Source: JALEGB01 sp038530925 (lineage in GTDB: Bacteria; Pseudomonadota; Alphaproteobacteria; Rhodobacterales; Rhodobacteraceae). From it: a DNA stretch of 12,257 nt. Below are positions 1-7,253 of the stretch, one piece after another. Where the stretch lies: the NCBI GenBank assembly GCA_038530925.1, contig JBCBCG010000133.1:1-12257 (forward strand), written 5' to 3'. The notes beneath the pieces are model-generated. The model had not been told where the DNA came from and did no database searches. It saw only the letters and a program-made list of their open reading frames with translations. Within the stretch, counting starts at the first letter, position 1; each line of letters starts with the position of its first letter. The position numbers and the translations under genes are program-made.

Positions 1-122
1 CGACAGGGCGCGTGCTCGCTGATGGCATCAACGGGCCCGGCATCACGTTGGCGGAAGCCGACGAGATTGTCGCAGCGCCCGCGTGGCCGCGGCGGAGCCT
101 CGCCGGCGCCGTCGTGTCTTGA
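1..122 (+). CDS. C-terminal end of an unrecognised protein (partial at left edge)
   Basis: The frame that starts at base 3 is open from the window edge to a TGA at 120-122. It gives about 39 residues, including GRVLADGINGPG, ITLAEADEIVAAPAW and a basic PRR followed by a small-residue tail. The composition is protein-like and the stop sits at a hairpin shared with the convergent glycosyltransferase remnant, so I read it as the end of a real gene. I do not recognise the family. A place in the neighbouring exopolysaccharide locus is inference from position only. The start lies outside the window. Confidence 0.4.
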   Translation, partial: TGRVLADGINGPGITLAEADEIVAAPAWPRRSLAGAVVS

Positions 123-152
123 TCAAGAGCGCCTTATTTCGGCCGCTTGATC
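121..152. terminator. Hairpin between two convergent gene ends
   Basis: GATCAAG (121-127) pairs with CTTGATC (146-152), and inside it GCC (131-133) pairs with GGC (141-143) around the AT-rich loop TTATTTC. A small internal loop separates the two stems. The hairpin overlaps the stop of the left partial gene (120-122) and that of the minus-strand glycosyltransferase remnant (151-153). This is the place and shape expected of a bidirectional terminator, but there is no strong T-tract. Confidence 0.4.
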
Positions 153-450
153 ACAGCGAAAGAATGCGCTCCGGATCCACGCGCCCTCTTGCAAAGTCAT
201 AGATCGCCAGGCAGTTCCCCTTTAATCGGCCGCGCCTGTCGATATAGGGCTCGGGCATGAGTGATTTCAGAACATTCGCGACGACGTTCCGGCTCATAAA
301 GTGGAGCCCCCATTTCATCGGCATGGAGCCTTTGCGCATCAGGTAAATCGGGTTCGCCACTTGCGAATAGCCAAGCCGCAGCCCCGGAGAGCGGCCCGAC
401 TTCGCTCCCATATGCACGCCGCACGCGGCCTCTAGGATCACGATGCGGCC
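151..450 (-). pseudogene. Family 2 glycosyltransferase, C-terminal fragment only
   Basis: The last ~100 codons of this minus-strand frame look like the C-terminus of membrane-associated GT2 enzymes of exopolysaccharide loci: GVHMGAKSGR, then LGYSQVANPIYLMRKG, then SRNVVANVLKSL, and the closing YIDRRGRLKGN followed by DPERIL. In the family this tail follows the catalytic domain and lies close to the membrane. The catalytic GT-A part (nucleotide-binding Asp motif, QxxRW-type region) is missing. Upstream of about 450 the same frame stays open but codes nothing plausible, while the opposite strand there carries a different protein. The gene is therefore a 5'-truncated remnant. The family call is from recognised sequence style, not an alignment. 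Confidence 0.65.
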
Positions 451-1071
451 GCCGCAGAGACGATCCTGCGCCAGAAATTCTACGCGGTTCAAGAGATTGA
501 AGTGCTTGGTAAGCAACGTGTTTTGCTTGAGCGCGAATTGGAGCTTCTTACCAGCGAACGCGAGAAGACAGATCAGCTGGTGCAGCGGCAGCTGATGCGG
601 AGCGGCCAAGCCGTTCTGGCCGAGACGCGCTTGACCAACACCCAAAGGGAGTTGCTTGAGCTGACGCGGTCGGTTTTTCGCGCACAGCAAGAAGCGGCGC
701 GACTCGATCAGCTTACGGGCGAGCTTGAAAGTGAGAGACGCGCCGCGATCCGGCTTGATCTGCAAGAAACCGACGCGCGGATCGAGCAGGTCAAAACGCG
801 GATCGTGACGGCGAGCGCCGTCTTCGCCTCGACGATCGGTTTGGAGGTCAACGCCGGCGCTGAGCCGGCCGACACGAACAGCATCGCATCGGCGTTCCGG
901 AGCATGATCGAGGAACCAGCGCCGGTGAAGCCGGTCTTCTCGATCAAACGCCAACGGATCGACTCCGAACCGGAGCTGCTGCAGGCCTCCGAAGACACCT
1001 ATGTGCGCCCGGGCGATGTCGTGAAAGTTACGCTTGTGCCGATCGAAGCGGAGGATGCGGCGACGCAGTGA
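436..1071 (+). pseudogene. ExoF/OPX-like polysaccharide export protein, C-terminal fragment
   Basis: After a TAG at 433-435 this frame is open to TGA at 1069-1071. It encodes a long coiled coil rich in Glu, Arg and Leu (about 445-830), then a short beta-rich tail with VKPVFSIKRQR, EDTYVRPGDVVKVTLVP and an acidic end. A coiled coil followed by a 'PGDVV.V' module is typical of the C-terminal half of ExoF-like outer-membrane or periplasmic export proteins. The signal peptide, Poly_export domain and SLBB domain expected upstream are absent. The GTG at 502 could start a 189-codon product, but no convincing ribosome site is visible and coding character begins before it. It converges on the glycoside hydrolase. 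I see no gene in the 202 bases between them. Confidence 0.6.
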
Positions 1072-1273
1072 GCACGCTGCTGGTTGGATGCATCTGAGGC
1101 TGCGGATCCGCGCTCGCGCCCGCGCTCGGCTTGGGGGCGCGCGAAGCGCCGGGTGATGACCAAAAAAGCTTCGATCGCGGAGTTGGAGGCGGTCAGCGCA
1201 TTTGATCGCCCACCCGCCATCGGAGCGGGTCGCGGCGGACAACGACGCAGGCCGCAGCTCCGCGTCAATCCAC

Positions 1274-2992
1274 CTACATGCGATCGCTATGCGGATCGAC
1301 GGCGGTCAAGCGAAACCGGTAATTCGCCACGTCGCCCAAATCGGTCGGGCCCGCGCCGATCTCAAGCTCGACCGTGTCGCCAGCCCTCAGATCGAGCCGC
1401 TTCGCGAAGCGGAAGGGCTCGGTGACCGTTTCACTCGCTAGGATCACATTGTTGCGCCAAATCGTGGCGACCATTCCATCCGTCGAGCGCGCGGAGGGCG
1501 ACAACTCGACCACCAGATTGGCGGGCCCGGATCGTTTTGCGCGATAGCGTTGCACGATCCGCGGCGTCTCCGGCCCAGCGCGTGCGACCACGCTCGTCGC
1601 AGTCAACCGCAGCGGAAAGAGCGTGTCGCGGCTCAGATAAGGCGTCCAAATCGTGCCCGCCCGCTCTTGCCCGGGCATCGTCTGGAACGCCTCCTCATCC
1701 GCCCGGTTGATCCGAATGAACCGTTCGATCGCGCCCTCGGGCGGATCGGCGACCCCGTTGGGATAGGCGAAATCGAAAGCGCTGTCGGCGAGCACGTTAT
1801 GGGGCGCAAGCTCCACCGATTGTCCCAGCACGATCGGCTGCCGCCCCACCAAAATGATGGGCGCATCGTCCGCCAATCTCAGCCCCTCATCCGAGAGCTC
1901 GTCGCCGCGCGCGTCATAGACCCTGACGCCGTCCGCCACCGAAACATCGCGCGGCTCGCCCCAAAGAACGAGCGCCGTCTCCCCAAACCGCACCGCATGC
2001 GTGTAAGGGTCCGGCGAGACATCCTCGGCCTGACGCCCCGCAAGCACTTGCTCGGCGAAAGCGAAAGCCCGCCCCGCCGCGGTCGGCTCGCCGCTATCGT
2101 TCATCAGCGGGATGTGACGGTCGCCGCGCTTGTTCAAGGCGTACCAGGCGGCGCGCTCCACACCGCTGATCGCCATCACGGCCACCATTTTAATGAGATA
2201 CGCATCCGCGGAATGCGGATCGGTCCATCCAAACTCTGTCACCTCAAGCGGCAACGCGCGCGCTTTGGGATGGCGGCGCAGCACCGCGATCTCCTTCGCG
2301 AGATCCTCCGGCCGCGTCGTGTAGGGATGGATGACGAGCGCGTCCATCGCCTCCGCCCCGCCTTGATCGAGCACGGACCAAAGATAACCGGCGGGGATCG
2401 AATGCGCTGCGCCGCCGAGCACTTTGATCGGCCGGTTGGCGCTTTTCGCCGCGGCGTGCACGCTTTTCAGGATCGCGACATGCGCGGCGGCGCGCCCCTC
2501 GATATCCGTGCCGCGCACAGGGCCGCTGACGAAGTTGTCGCCGTTGAACTCATTGCCGACTTCGATCGTATGGATCGCGGGAAAGCGCTCGATCAAAGCG
2601 GCAATGTAGCGCCCATGCGCCGCGATCGCCTCGGCGCTGTGCGGCGTGAAGCCTTCGTCGTAAAGCGGGTTGCCCCAGTTCACCGTCACCGAGAGCCCGA
2701 TGCCCGCCTCGCCAAGCGCCGCCGGATAAGCGGTCGTCGGCAGATCGAACGTATAAGCGCCTTCACTCTGCTCGATGAGCTTCCAATACATGCCGTCACG
2801 CAGGTCGTCGACGCCAAGCGCAATCGCGGCCTCCACAAGTCCTGGCGTTTCGGTCTGATTGAAATTCGTGGATGCCGCGAGGGTGAGAGGCGCGAAACCC
2901 GGCGCCTCTTCGGCCGAGAGCGGGGCGACGCCCACTGCGCCAATCGCGGCGCAAGCGAACAAACCGATGATCTCAAATCGCGTTCTGCGCAT
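1274..2992 (-). CDS. Secreted clan GH-A glycoside hydrolase (GH39/PslG-like)
   Basis: Probably cleaves a glycosidic bond in an extracellular or periplasmic polysaccharide by the retaining mechanism. The ATG at 2992 follows GGAG ten bases upstream and gives 572 residues with a canonical signal peptide (MRRTRFE, a hydrophobic run, cut near PLSA). An ATG at 3019 adds nine residues without a ribosome site. The TIM-barrel domain fills about residues 30-330. GNEF holds the expected acid/base Glu148, and LEVTEFGW the expected nucleophile Glu253. ALVIHPY is also typical of the clan. The last ~230 residues look beta-rich and may form accessory domains. The upstream flippase lies 135 bases away on the same strand, so the two are probably one polysaccharide operon. 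Such enzymes often trim or release polymer during export. The exact GH family is inferred. Confidence 0.75.
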   Translation of the reverse strand: MRRTRFEIIGLFACAAIGAVGVAPLSAEEAPGFAPLTLAASTNFNQTETPGLVEAAIALGVDDLRDGMYWKLIEQSEGAYTFDLPTTAYPAALGEAGIGLSVTVNWGNPLYDEGFTPHSAEAIAAHGRYIAALIERFPAIHTIEVGNEFNGDNFVSGPVRGTDIEGRAAAHVAILKSVHAAAKSANRPIKVLGGAAHSIPAGYLWSVLDQGGAEAMDALVIHPYTTRPEDLAKEIAVLRRHPKARALPLEVTEFGWTDPHSADAYLIKMVAVMAISGVERAAWYALNKRGDRHIPLMNDSGEPTAAGRAFAFAEQVLAGRQAEDVSPDPYTHAVRFGETALVLWGEPRDVSVADGVRVYDARGDELSDEGLRLADDAPIILVGRQPIVLGQSVELAPHNVLADSAFDFAYPNGVADPPEGAIERFIRINRADEEAFQTMPGQERAGTIWTPYLSRDTLFPLRLTATSVVARAGPETPRIVQRYRAKRSGPANLVVELSPSARSTDGMVATIWRNNVILASETVTEPFRFAKRLDLRAGDTVELEIGAGPTDLGDVANYRFRLTAVDPHSDRM

Positions 2993-3127
2993 GGCGACGC
3001 TGCTCCATTTCACACTCATCGCGTGACCAACTTCTGCTAGGCAATTGATCCAACGTCAATCAAGGACTGGCGCGCCGGTGGATCAGGACCGAGCCGCGAC
3101 GCATGCCAAGCGCCCGGCGCGCCCAGG

Positions 3128-4570
3128 CTACGGCCGCGGCAATTGGACGACGCGAAGCGTCAACAGCGCTAAGAAAATCGTGATCCAGAGCGCCGCTCCA
3201 GCGCCCGCGGTGATCAACAAGCCGCGAAGGTCGTAATCCGTCGCGCTCTGCAGCGAAGCCACCGCCAGACAACAGGCGAGGGTGACGATGACGCTCGGCG
3301 CGAGCGCCCGGGCGAAAGCGCTCAGCGGGATGTTGAGCGCGCGCAGGACAAAGCTCAACGTAATCGGCATCATGATCAAGCGGGCGACGAGCAAGCCATA
3401 CGCCACAGCGATCGGACCGAATTGCGCTGTGACCAGCAGCGAGCCGACGGCGATCCCCGCCCAAACGAACGTAAGGCGCGTGAAAAGAGCGTCTTTTTGT
3501 GTGCATAGGAGCGCCGGGCCGGACAAACCGTCGAGAATGCCCACCGCGATCGCGATCGCAAGAACGCCGATCACAGGCGCCGCCTCGCCCCAGCTTTCGT
3601 CGAGAATGAAATCAACGACCGGCGCGCTGAGCAGCGATAAGGCCGCCAAGGCCGGCCAAGCCGCCAACGTCAAGAACTTCGCTTGGTCGAGCCAGGCCGC
3701 GCCCATGGCGTCGATCCGCCCCTCGCGCTCCGAGCGCGCCAGGTTCGACCATGAAATCGTGATCACAGGCTTGGCGATGACTTCGCTCAGCGTCGCGGTC
3801 ACGCGCGAGGCGGCGCGATAAGCGCCAACGGCCGTCGGGCTCTGAAAGAACCCGAGCAGCAGATCGCCTCCATAGGTCGAAGCCATATGCGCCAGCGTCG
3901 TGATGTAGAGCGGGCGCGCCGAAGAGAACGCGCGGCGCGCGACGCCGCCCCGCATCGCGAGGCCAGGCCAGATCGCGGCGAACCACGCTTTAGAGATCAA
4001 AAGCGCGGCCGAAGCGATCAGCCGGCCGAAGATCAGCGCGTAGACCCCCGCCCCGTAAATGATCGCGACGCACATCGACACGAAGCCGAGCAGCTCGGCC
4101 GCGGCGGTCGTCAAAACAGCGGTGCGGATCCGCCCCTCTCGGATCAGGAACGCCTCATAATGCGCTGTCGGCCCTTGCAACACCGAGACGGGCGCGAGCG
4201 CTAAGAAAACCGCCTGCGCCAGCGAGCCGGTCGGCTGGAGCAGGCCGACCGCGACCATCAGCATCGTGCCGGCCAACCCCAACAAGCACTGCGCGGTGAA
4301 GAGCGTCGCATTCTCTTCAGCGATATGCTTCGTGCGCATAACGTGCTGATGAAGCCCAGTGTAGAGAAGCGATCCGATGATGATCGTGACCGCCTGGCCC
4401 AGCGCCAAAAAGCCGAACTCTTCAAGTGTCACGAACCGTGTTGCGACCAAGATGGTCGCCACGCCGAGCACTTGCGTGAAGACCCGACCAACCGTGCTCA
4501 CGAAAACGGTCGAACCAACGGATTTCGCCACGGTCTCGCCGAGAGCCGTCATTCTTCGCGCTACCGACAT
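3128..4570 (-). CDS. Wzx-type polysaccharide flippase, MOP superfamily membrane protein
   Basis: A 480-residue, strongly hydrophobic protein with about 12-14 membrane segments, the normal size and layout for polysaccharide flippases of the PST/Wzx branch of the MOP superfamily. Features in order: an amphipathic N-terminus, a first helix with STVFVSTVGRVFTQVLGV, the conserved-style RFVTLEEFGFLALGQ loop, and many Ala/Leu/Ile helices to the end. Such proteins move undecaprenyl-linked oligosaccharide repeat units across the inner membrane. ATG at 4570 gives the full length. An internal ATG at 4552 is possible and no strong ribosome site separates the two. The glycoside hydrolase lies downstream on the same strand, and transferase and export remnants lie further left. 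The substrate cannot be told from sequence. Confidence 0.85.
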   Translation of the reverse strand: MSVARRMTALGETVAKSVGSTVFVSTVGRVFTQVLGVATILVATRFVTLEEFGFLALGQAVTIIIGSLLYTGLHQHVMRTKHIAEENATLFTAQCLLGLAGTMLMVAVGLLQPTGSLAQAVFLALAPVSVLQGPTAHYEAFLIREGRIRTAVLTTAAAELLGFVSMCVAIIYGAGVYALIFGRLIASAALLISKAWFAAIWPGLAMRGGVARRAFSSARPLYITTLAHMASTYGGDLLLGFFQSPTAVGAYRAASRVTATLSEVIAKPVITISWSNLARSEREGRIDAMGAAWLDQAKFLTLAAWPALAALSLLSAPVVDFILDESWGEAAPVIGVLAIAIAVGILDGLSGPALLCTQKDALFTRLTFVWAGIAVGSLLVTAQFGPIAVAYGLLVARLIMMPITLSFVLRALNIPLSAFARALAPSVIVTLACCLAVASLQSATDYDLRGLLITAGAGAALWITIFLALLTLRVVQLPRP

Positions 4571-4951
4571 GCCACGCTCAATTCAACCGTTCCCACCCCA
4601 AGCGCCCCCTGCCGCGCGTCGCCTTTCGCCTTTAACCGCCGGTGCATAAGGCCAATGGCGAGCGCGGCAAAGCGCGAGCGCAACGGCGCCGCCGCATTTC
4701 TGTCATTCGTCTCCGGAAGCGCCCGCGCGGCGGCGCTCAGGCCTGCGCGCCGCGCACGCCGCGGCCGACCAACGCGGCCCTGCTCGCGCCGCGACAGACG
4801 GCGAATTGTCGCAAATCGACCTGAGCGCCGGTCGCTCCGCCGCCAGCCACGCTCCCATAACGTTGCTGGGCTCGACCGGACCAGAGGGTCGTCTACACTC
4901 GCGAACCGCCCCGAATTCGCCGCAGGCCTCGAACATTGAGAGGAGTAGACC
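4571..4951. other. Apparently gene-free region upstream of the flippase
   Basis: 381 GC-rich bases. The frames open here are Arg/Ala-rich and lack family resemblance or ribosome sites, so I call no gene. The region should carry the flippase promoter (minus strand) and a promoter for the small gene at 4952, but no good -35/-10 pair stands out. A weak dyad, CGACC (4873-4877) with GGTCG (4887-4891), is the only structure noted. Confidence 0.4.
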
Positions 4952-5101
4952 ATGCAAGAGAAGAAGACAGCGGGGCGGGTTTCGCCTGAGGCCGCGTTCC
5001 ACAACGCAATTCTATACAAAACGCGCAGGTCGGAGAATACCAGATTGCGAAGAGAATTGCGTCGCCGGACGGTCAGTTTTTCGCAATTGCTCAGTCTGTA
5101 G
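4952..5101 (+). CDS. Small basic protein, 49 residues, unknown function
   Basis: An ATG preceded by GAGGAG with a six-base spacer is one of the best ribosome sites in the window. The product is strongly basic, with KTRRSENTRLRRELRRRT in its second half, and has no signal peptide or membrane segment. It resembles a small nucleic-acid-binding or amphipathic helical protein, but I recognise no family. Its TAG stop (5099-5101) is followed directly by the ATG of the next ORF, so the two could be translationally coupled. It lies just left of the inferred attachment site. Being short, it rests mainly on its ribosome site and its fit with the neighbour. Confidence 0.5.
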   Translation: MQEKKTAGRVSPEAAFHNAILYKTRRSENTRLRRELRRRTVSFSQLLSL

Positions 5102-5374
5102 ATGACAGAGGCGGCGGGAGGAGCGTTGGGTAGAACACAGCTGATAATCGAATTTGAATCTGGCGCTGCTTCTGTATTTTTCGCCTATTGGCCATCATTT
5201 CCATTGCTCTTAGCCTGGGTTAATTCAAATGCATTCGAGGTGGGAGTTCCCGCAGAGGTCGGCTCTCTGGAAGTTCATAATGTGATAATCATTGATTACG
5301 TAAAATTATGGGATAGAAGATCGAAATTCGATGCGAAAGTTATTTGGGATATGCTCCTCGAGTGTCAAACCTGA
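5102..5374 (+). CDS. Hypothetical 90-residue protein, AT-rich gene
   Basis: The reading frame starts immediately after the stop of the 49-residue gene. From about 5150 on, its base composition is clearly AT-richer than the surrounding genes, which suggests recent transfer. The product reads MTEAAGGALGRTQLII, then a hydrophobic/aromatic stretch (SVFFAYWPSFPLLLAW), then alternating hydrophobic segments such as VHNVIIIDYVKLW. The stretch is too broken for a clear membrane helix, and the whole looks like a small alpha/beta fold. A TTG at 5126 sits just after GGGAGGAG (5115-5122) and may be the real start, giving 82 residues. I do not recognise the family. Confidence 0.5.
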   Translation: MTEAAGGALGRTQLIIEFESGAASVFFAYWPSFPLLLAWVNSNAFEVGVPAEVGSLEVHNVIIIDYVKLWDRRSKFDAKVIWDMLLECQT

Positions 5375-5693
5375 GGGAACTTTACGGCCCTCCATTCAAG
5401 TAGAAAGAAGTTACATACTTACCAGATCGTAAACCTACGACTCCCGAGCGCGGCCATTAAAGCATACAAGGTGGAGCTAAGGACGCGCAGACGCTCTAAT
5501 CAATATGATTCAAAACGATTTTTACGTTAAGGATGGTGCCCAGGGACGGAATCGAACCGCCGACACACGGATTTTCAATCGGCTTTAAAGCGCAATTGAA
5601 TCAACGCCTTTCTTGTAAACGCATGCTTTTCCGCGGCACCACAAAGCAACGAGTTAAACAGATCGTGTAAACCATTCATTAACACAAGATTAA
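5375..5693. other. AT-rich intergenic region holding the tRNA-Phe remnant
   Basis: No open frame here looks coding. The first bases can form a weak GAGGG/CCCTC hairpin (5373-5377 with 5388-5392) that could end the upstream gene, though no T-tract follows. The only recognised object is the tRNA-Phe 3' fragment at 5534-5582. The AT-rich tail leads into the promoter at 5694. Confidence 0.5.
5534..5582 (-). other. tRNA-Phe 3' fragment, likely attachment site of an integrated element
   Basis: Read on the minus strand, the segment has an anticodon loop TTGAAAA (anticodon GAA), the variable loop GTGTC typical of bacterial tRNA-Phe, a T-arm GGCGG-TTCGATT-CCGTC (one G-T pair), the 3' acceptor strand CCTGGGC, discriminator A and CCA. 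The partner 5' half (GCCCAGG acceptor strand and D-arm) is not present on the 5' side, and the anticodon stem has a C-C mismatch, so this is not a functional tRNA. A 3'-half copy is what tRNA-targeting integrases leave at the far end of an element. Its direction places the element to the right, with the intact tRNA-Phe beyond the window. No second copy is visible here. Confidence 0.65.
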
Positions 5694-5722
5694 TTGAGCA
5701 TAGTGTCATTTGCCACTATAAT
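5694..5722 (+). promoter_or_regulatory. Promoter with a 20-bp operator-like dyad
   Basis: TTGAGC (5694-5699) and a perfect TATAAT (5717-5722) are separated by 17 bases, a sigma-70-like arrangement. The spacer and first bases of the -10 form the imperfect palindrome ATAGTGTCATTTGCCACTAT (5700-5719), where 8 of 10 half-site positions pair. ATTAAT flanks it on both sides (5689-5694 and 5721-5726). A repressor bound here would block RNA polymerase. It drives the membrane-HTH gene at 5770. A small GGGGC/GCCCC hairpin (5737-5741 with 5748-5752) lies just before the ribosome site AGGAGGG (5756-5762). Confidence 0.65.
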
Positions 5723-5769
5723 TAATCCCACCAGACGGGGCAATCGGGCCCCACTAGGAGGGTGGAAGA

Positions 5770-6888
5770 ATGTCGCTACTACTGCAAATCTTGTTCATCG
5801 CCATCGCAGCCGGGCTTGGCGCGAATGGGGTGATCTCGAACTACGTCTACGGCTCGACGATCGGAGCCGGCCTCATGAGCCATGTGTATGGCGCGGCCGG
5901 CGGGGCTGTGGATGCGTTTAAAATGATCCTCCCGCCGGCACTCTATCTGATCGCAAACGCTGATCCTGTTCGGCAGCCAGCATGGGCGAGCGCCCGCCCC
6001 TACGTTGCGCCGCTATGGGCGCTCTTCGCGTTTCTCACCGCATGGTCGATCTTTTGCGCCTACAGTCTGCACGCACAGACAGCCGAACGCCGTGCGGCGG
6101 TGACCGCAGCGGCCAGTGTCGATAGCGCGCGTCTCGCGAGCGACCAAACCAGCCTAGAGAGAGACCTCGCTAATCTGAGAGCCGAAACTTCGCGCGAGGC
6201 GCTTGAAGGCCAGTTGGCGGCCATGCGCCAAGATGCGCTTTGGTCCCCAAGGCGCTCGGACCGCTGCACTAACGCGACCGTCCAGCGCAGCATCACCTTT
6301 TGCGCTGAATACAGAAGGCTCGAAGGGCTCGCCAGCGCAGCCCGCCCCGCCAGCGCCATCGCAGCGGACAAGGCGCAAGCGCGCGCTCAGCTTGGCTCGA
6401 CACGCTCCCAGCGCGCCGCGCTTAACGAAGCGGCTGGAAAAGAGCGGCCCGACGTGGCGCTCTCCGGCCTCGCCGGTGCGCTCGACGTTGATCTCGACAG
6501 CGCAACACTGGTGCGCTCGGGCATCTTTTCGGCTCTTCTTGAGCTGGTCGGCTCAGCGGCGGCGCTTCTAGCCGCGGTTTTGTGGCGCGCCTCGAAGGCG
6601 ACGGAGCTGGAGGCGAAAACAGAAAGCATCGCACCAGCGGACGCCGAGACGGTGACCGATCGCCCCGCCCTTCCGCCTACCTTGGTTGAGCGGGCTAAGG
6701 CGACAGCGTACCGCCGGCCCGCCACGGGGCGGCCAGCCCGCAGAACCGTCACGCCTGAAATGGTGACGCAAGCGGTGGCCCTGATCAATGAGCAGGGTTT
6801 CTCGAAGCGAAAGGCGGCGAGCCAGTTGCAGATTCCTGAGGCGACATTGCGAAACGCGCTCGAGCGCCAGGGCGTCGCAATCGGCTAA
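5770..6888 (+). CDS. Membrane-anchored coiled-coil protein with C-terminal resolvase-type HTH
   Basis: AGGAGGG seven bases before the ATG fixes the start. The 372-residue product has hydrophobic segments at about 2-24, 51-66 (weak) and 79-100. A charged, Ala/Arg/Glu-rich coiled-coil region follows at about 103-235, with two cysteines (166, 178). A further membrane helix spans about 251-272, followed by a Pro/Arg-rich linker and a C-terminal helix-turn-helix at about 328-366 (VTPEMVTQAVALI, then FSKRKAASQLQIPEATLRNAL) like that at the end of serine resolvases and invertases. With the N-terminus inside, the coiled coil would be periplasmic and the HTH cytoplasmic, so DNA could be bound at the membrane. 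No catalytic domain is visible. I do not recognise the full architecture. A sensor-like membrane regulator or a DNA-tethering protein are both possible. Confidence 0.75.
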   Translation: MSLLLQILFIAIAAGLGANGVISNYVYGSTIGAGLMSHVYGAAGGAVDAFKMILPPALYLIANADPVRQPAWASARPYVAPLWALFAFLTAWSIFCAYSLHAQTAERRAAVTAAASVDSARLASDQTSLERDLANLRAETSREALEGQLAAMRQDALWSPRRSDRCTNATVQRSITFCAEYRRLEGLASAARPASAIAADKAQARAQLGSTRSQRAALNEAAGKERPDVALSGLAGALDVDLDSATLVRSGIFSALLELVGSAAALLAAVLWRASKATELEAKTESIAPADAETVTDRPALPPTLVERAKATAYRRPATGRPARRTVTPEMVTQAVALINEQGFSKRKAASQLQIPEATLRNALERQGVAIG

Positions 6889-6893
6889 CACCT

Positions 6894-6923
6894 CTGGCCG
6901 CCGGTCACTTCCCCGGCGGCCAG
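6894..6923. terminator. Perfect 11-bp stem-loop between convergent genes
   Basis: CTGGCCGCCGG (6894-6904) and CCGGCGGCCAG (6913-6923) are exact complements around an 8-base loop, which contains the stop of the minus-strand HTH gene. The plus-strand gene ends at 6888. The position suggests a bidirectional terminator. There is no T-tract, so it could instead act as a barrier or an RNA 3'-end stabiliser. Confidence 0.55.
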
Positions 6924-7210
6924 CCTTCCGGACGGTATCCCGCGAGATACGCTTTCAACAGCGCTACAACGCGAACCCCTGGCGACCGATGCTGTGACTT
7001 GTCTTCTGGCATCGCCCATTTTCGCCAGCCATCCGCCCCGACTTCTAGCATCCGCCCAAGCTCCGACGCGGAGAGGCCGAGCTCGTCCTTCGCCGCGCGC
7101 ATCCATTCCGGCGTGCCCTCTTTGAGGCCCACCAGCTTCCCATGCGGTTCGTAGGTTATCACCTTGGGCTTCAAGGCCACGGCCCACCCTTCCCGATATC
7201 CCAGCGTCAA
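6905..7210 (-). CDS. Small HTH protein with AYLxGYRPxxWP tail
   Basis: The longest form starts at TTG 7210 (AAGGTGAG three bases upstream) and has 101 residues. A GTG at 7180 behind GGGAAGGG is an alternative giving 91. Residues 33-66 (TPEWMRAAKDELGLSASELG, then MLEVGADGWRKW) form an XRE-like helix-turn-helix: a first helix, a turn at LSASEL, and a probable recognition helix with GWRKW. The C-terminus VVALLKAYLAGYRPEGWPPG matches in pattern the end of the HTH protein at 9562-9774, so both belong to one family. It probably binds DNA as a small phage- or island-type regulator. It converges on the membrane-HTH gene, and a 15-bp inverted repeat lies 44 bases upstream of its TTG, which it might recognise. 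Confidence 0.7.
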   Translation of the reverse strand: MTLGYREGWAVALKPKVITYEPHGKLVGLKEGTPEWMRAAKDELGLSASELGRMLEVGADGWRKWAMPEDKSQHRSPGVRVVALLKAYLAGYRPEGWPPGK

Positions 7211-7253
7211 GCGCTCACCTTAAGTTTACAAAGGGCTTCCGTCCGCTGCAAAT

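Noticed and set aside
151..1242. A 363-codon minus-strand open frame
   Set aside because: Only the last ~100 codons look like protein (the glycosyltransferase tail). The rest is antisense to the ExoF-like coiled coil and reads as Arg/Leu-rich shadow.
1156..1273. ATG at 1156 opening MTKKASIAELEAV in the gap between ExoF remnant and hydrolase
   Set aside because: Short plausible start, but it quickly becomes Arg-rich and runs antisense into the hydrolase. No ribosome site.
1550..3040. A 496-codon plus-strand open frame
   Set aside because: It is the antisense of the glycoside hydrolase, very rich in Arg and His, with no family resemblance. High GC creates such long shadows.
4561..5019. 152-codon minus-strand frame upstream of the flippase
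   Set aside because: Arg/Ala-rich, antisense to the well-supported 49-residue gene, and without family resemblance.
5534..5650. Complete tRNA, possibly with an intron or long variable arm
   Set aside because: No GCCCAGG acceptor partner or D-arm is found on the 5' side, and the anticodon stem has a mismatch. A 3' fragment explains the sequence better.
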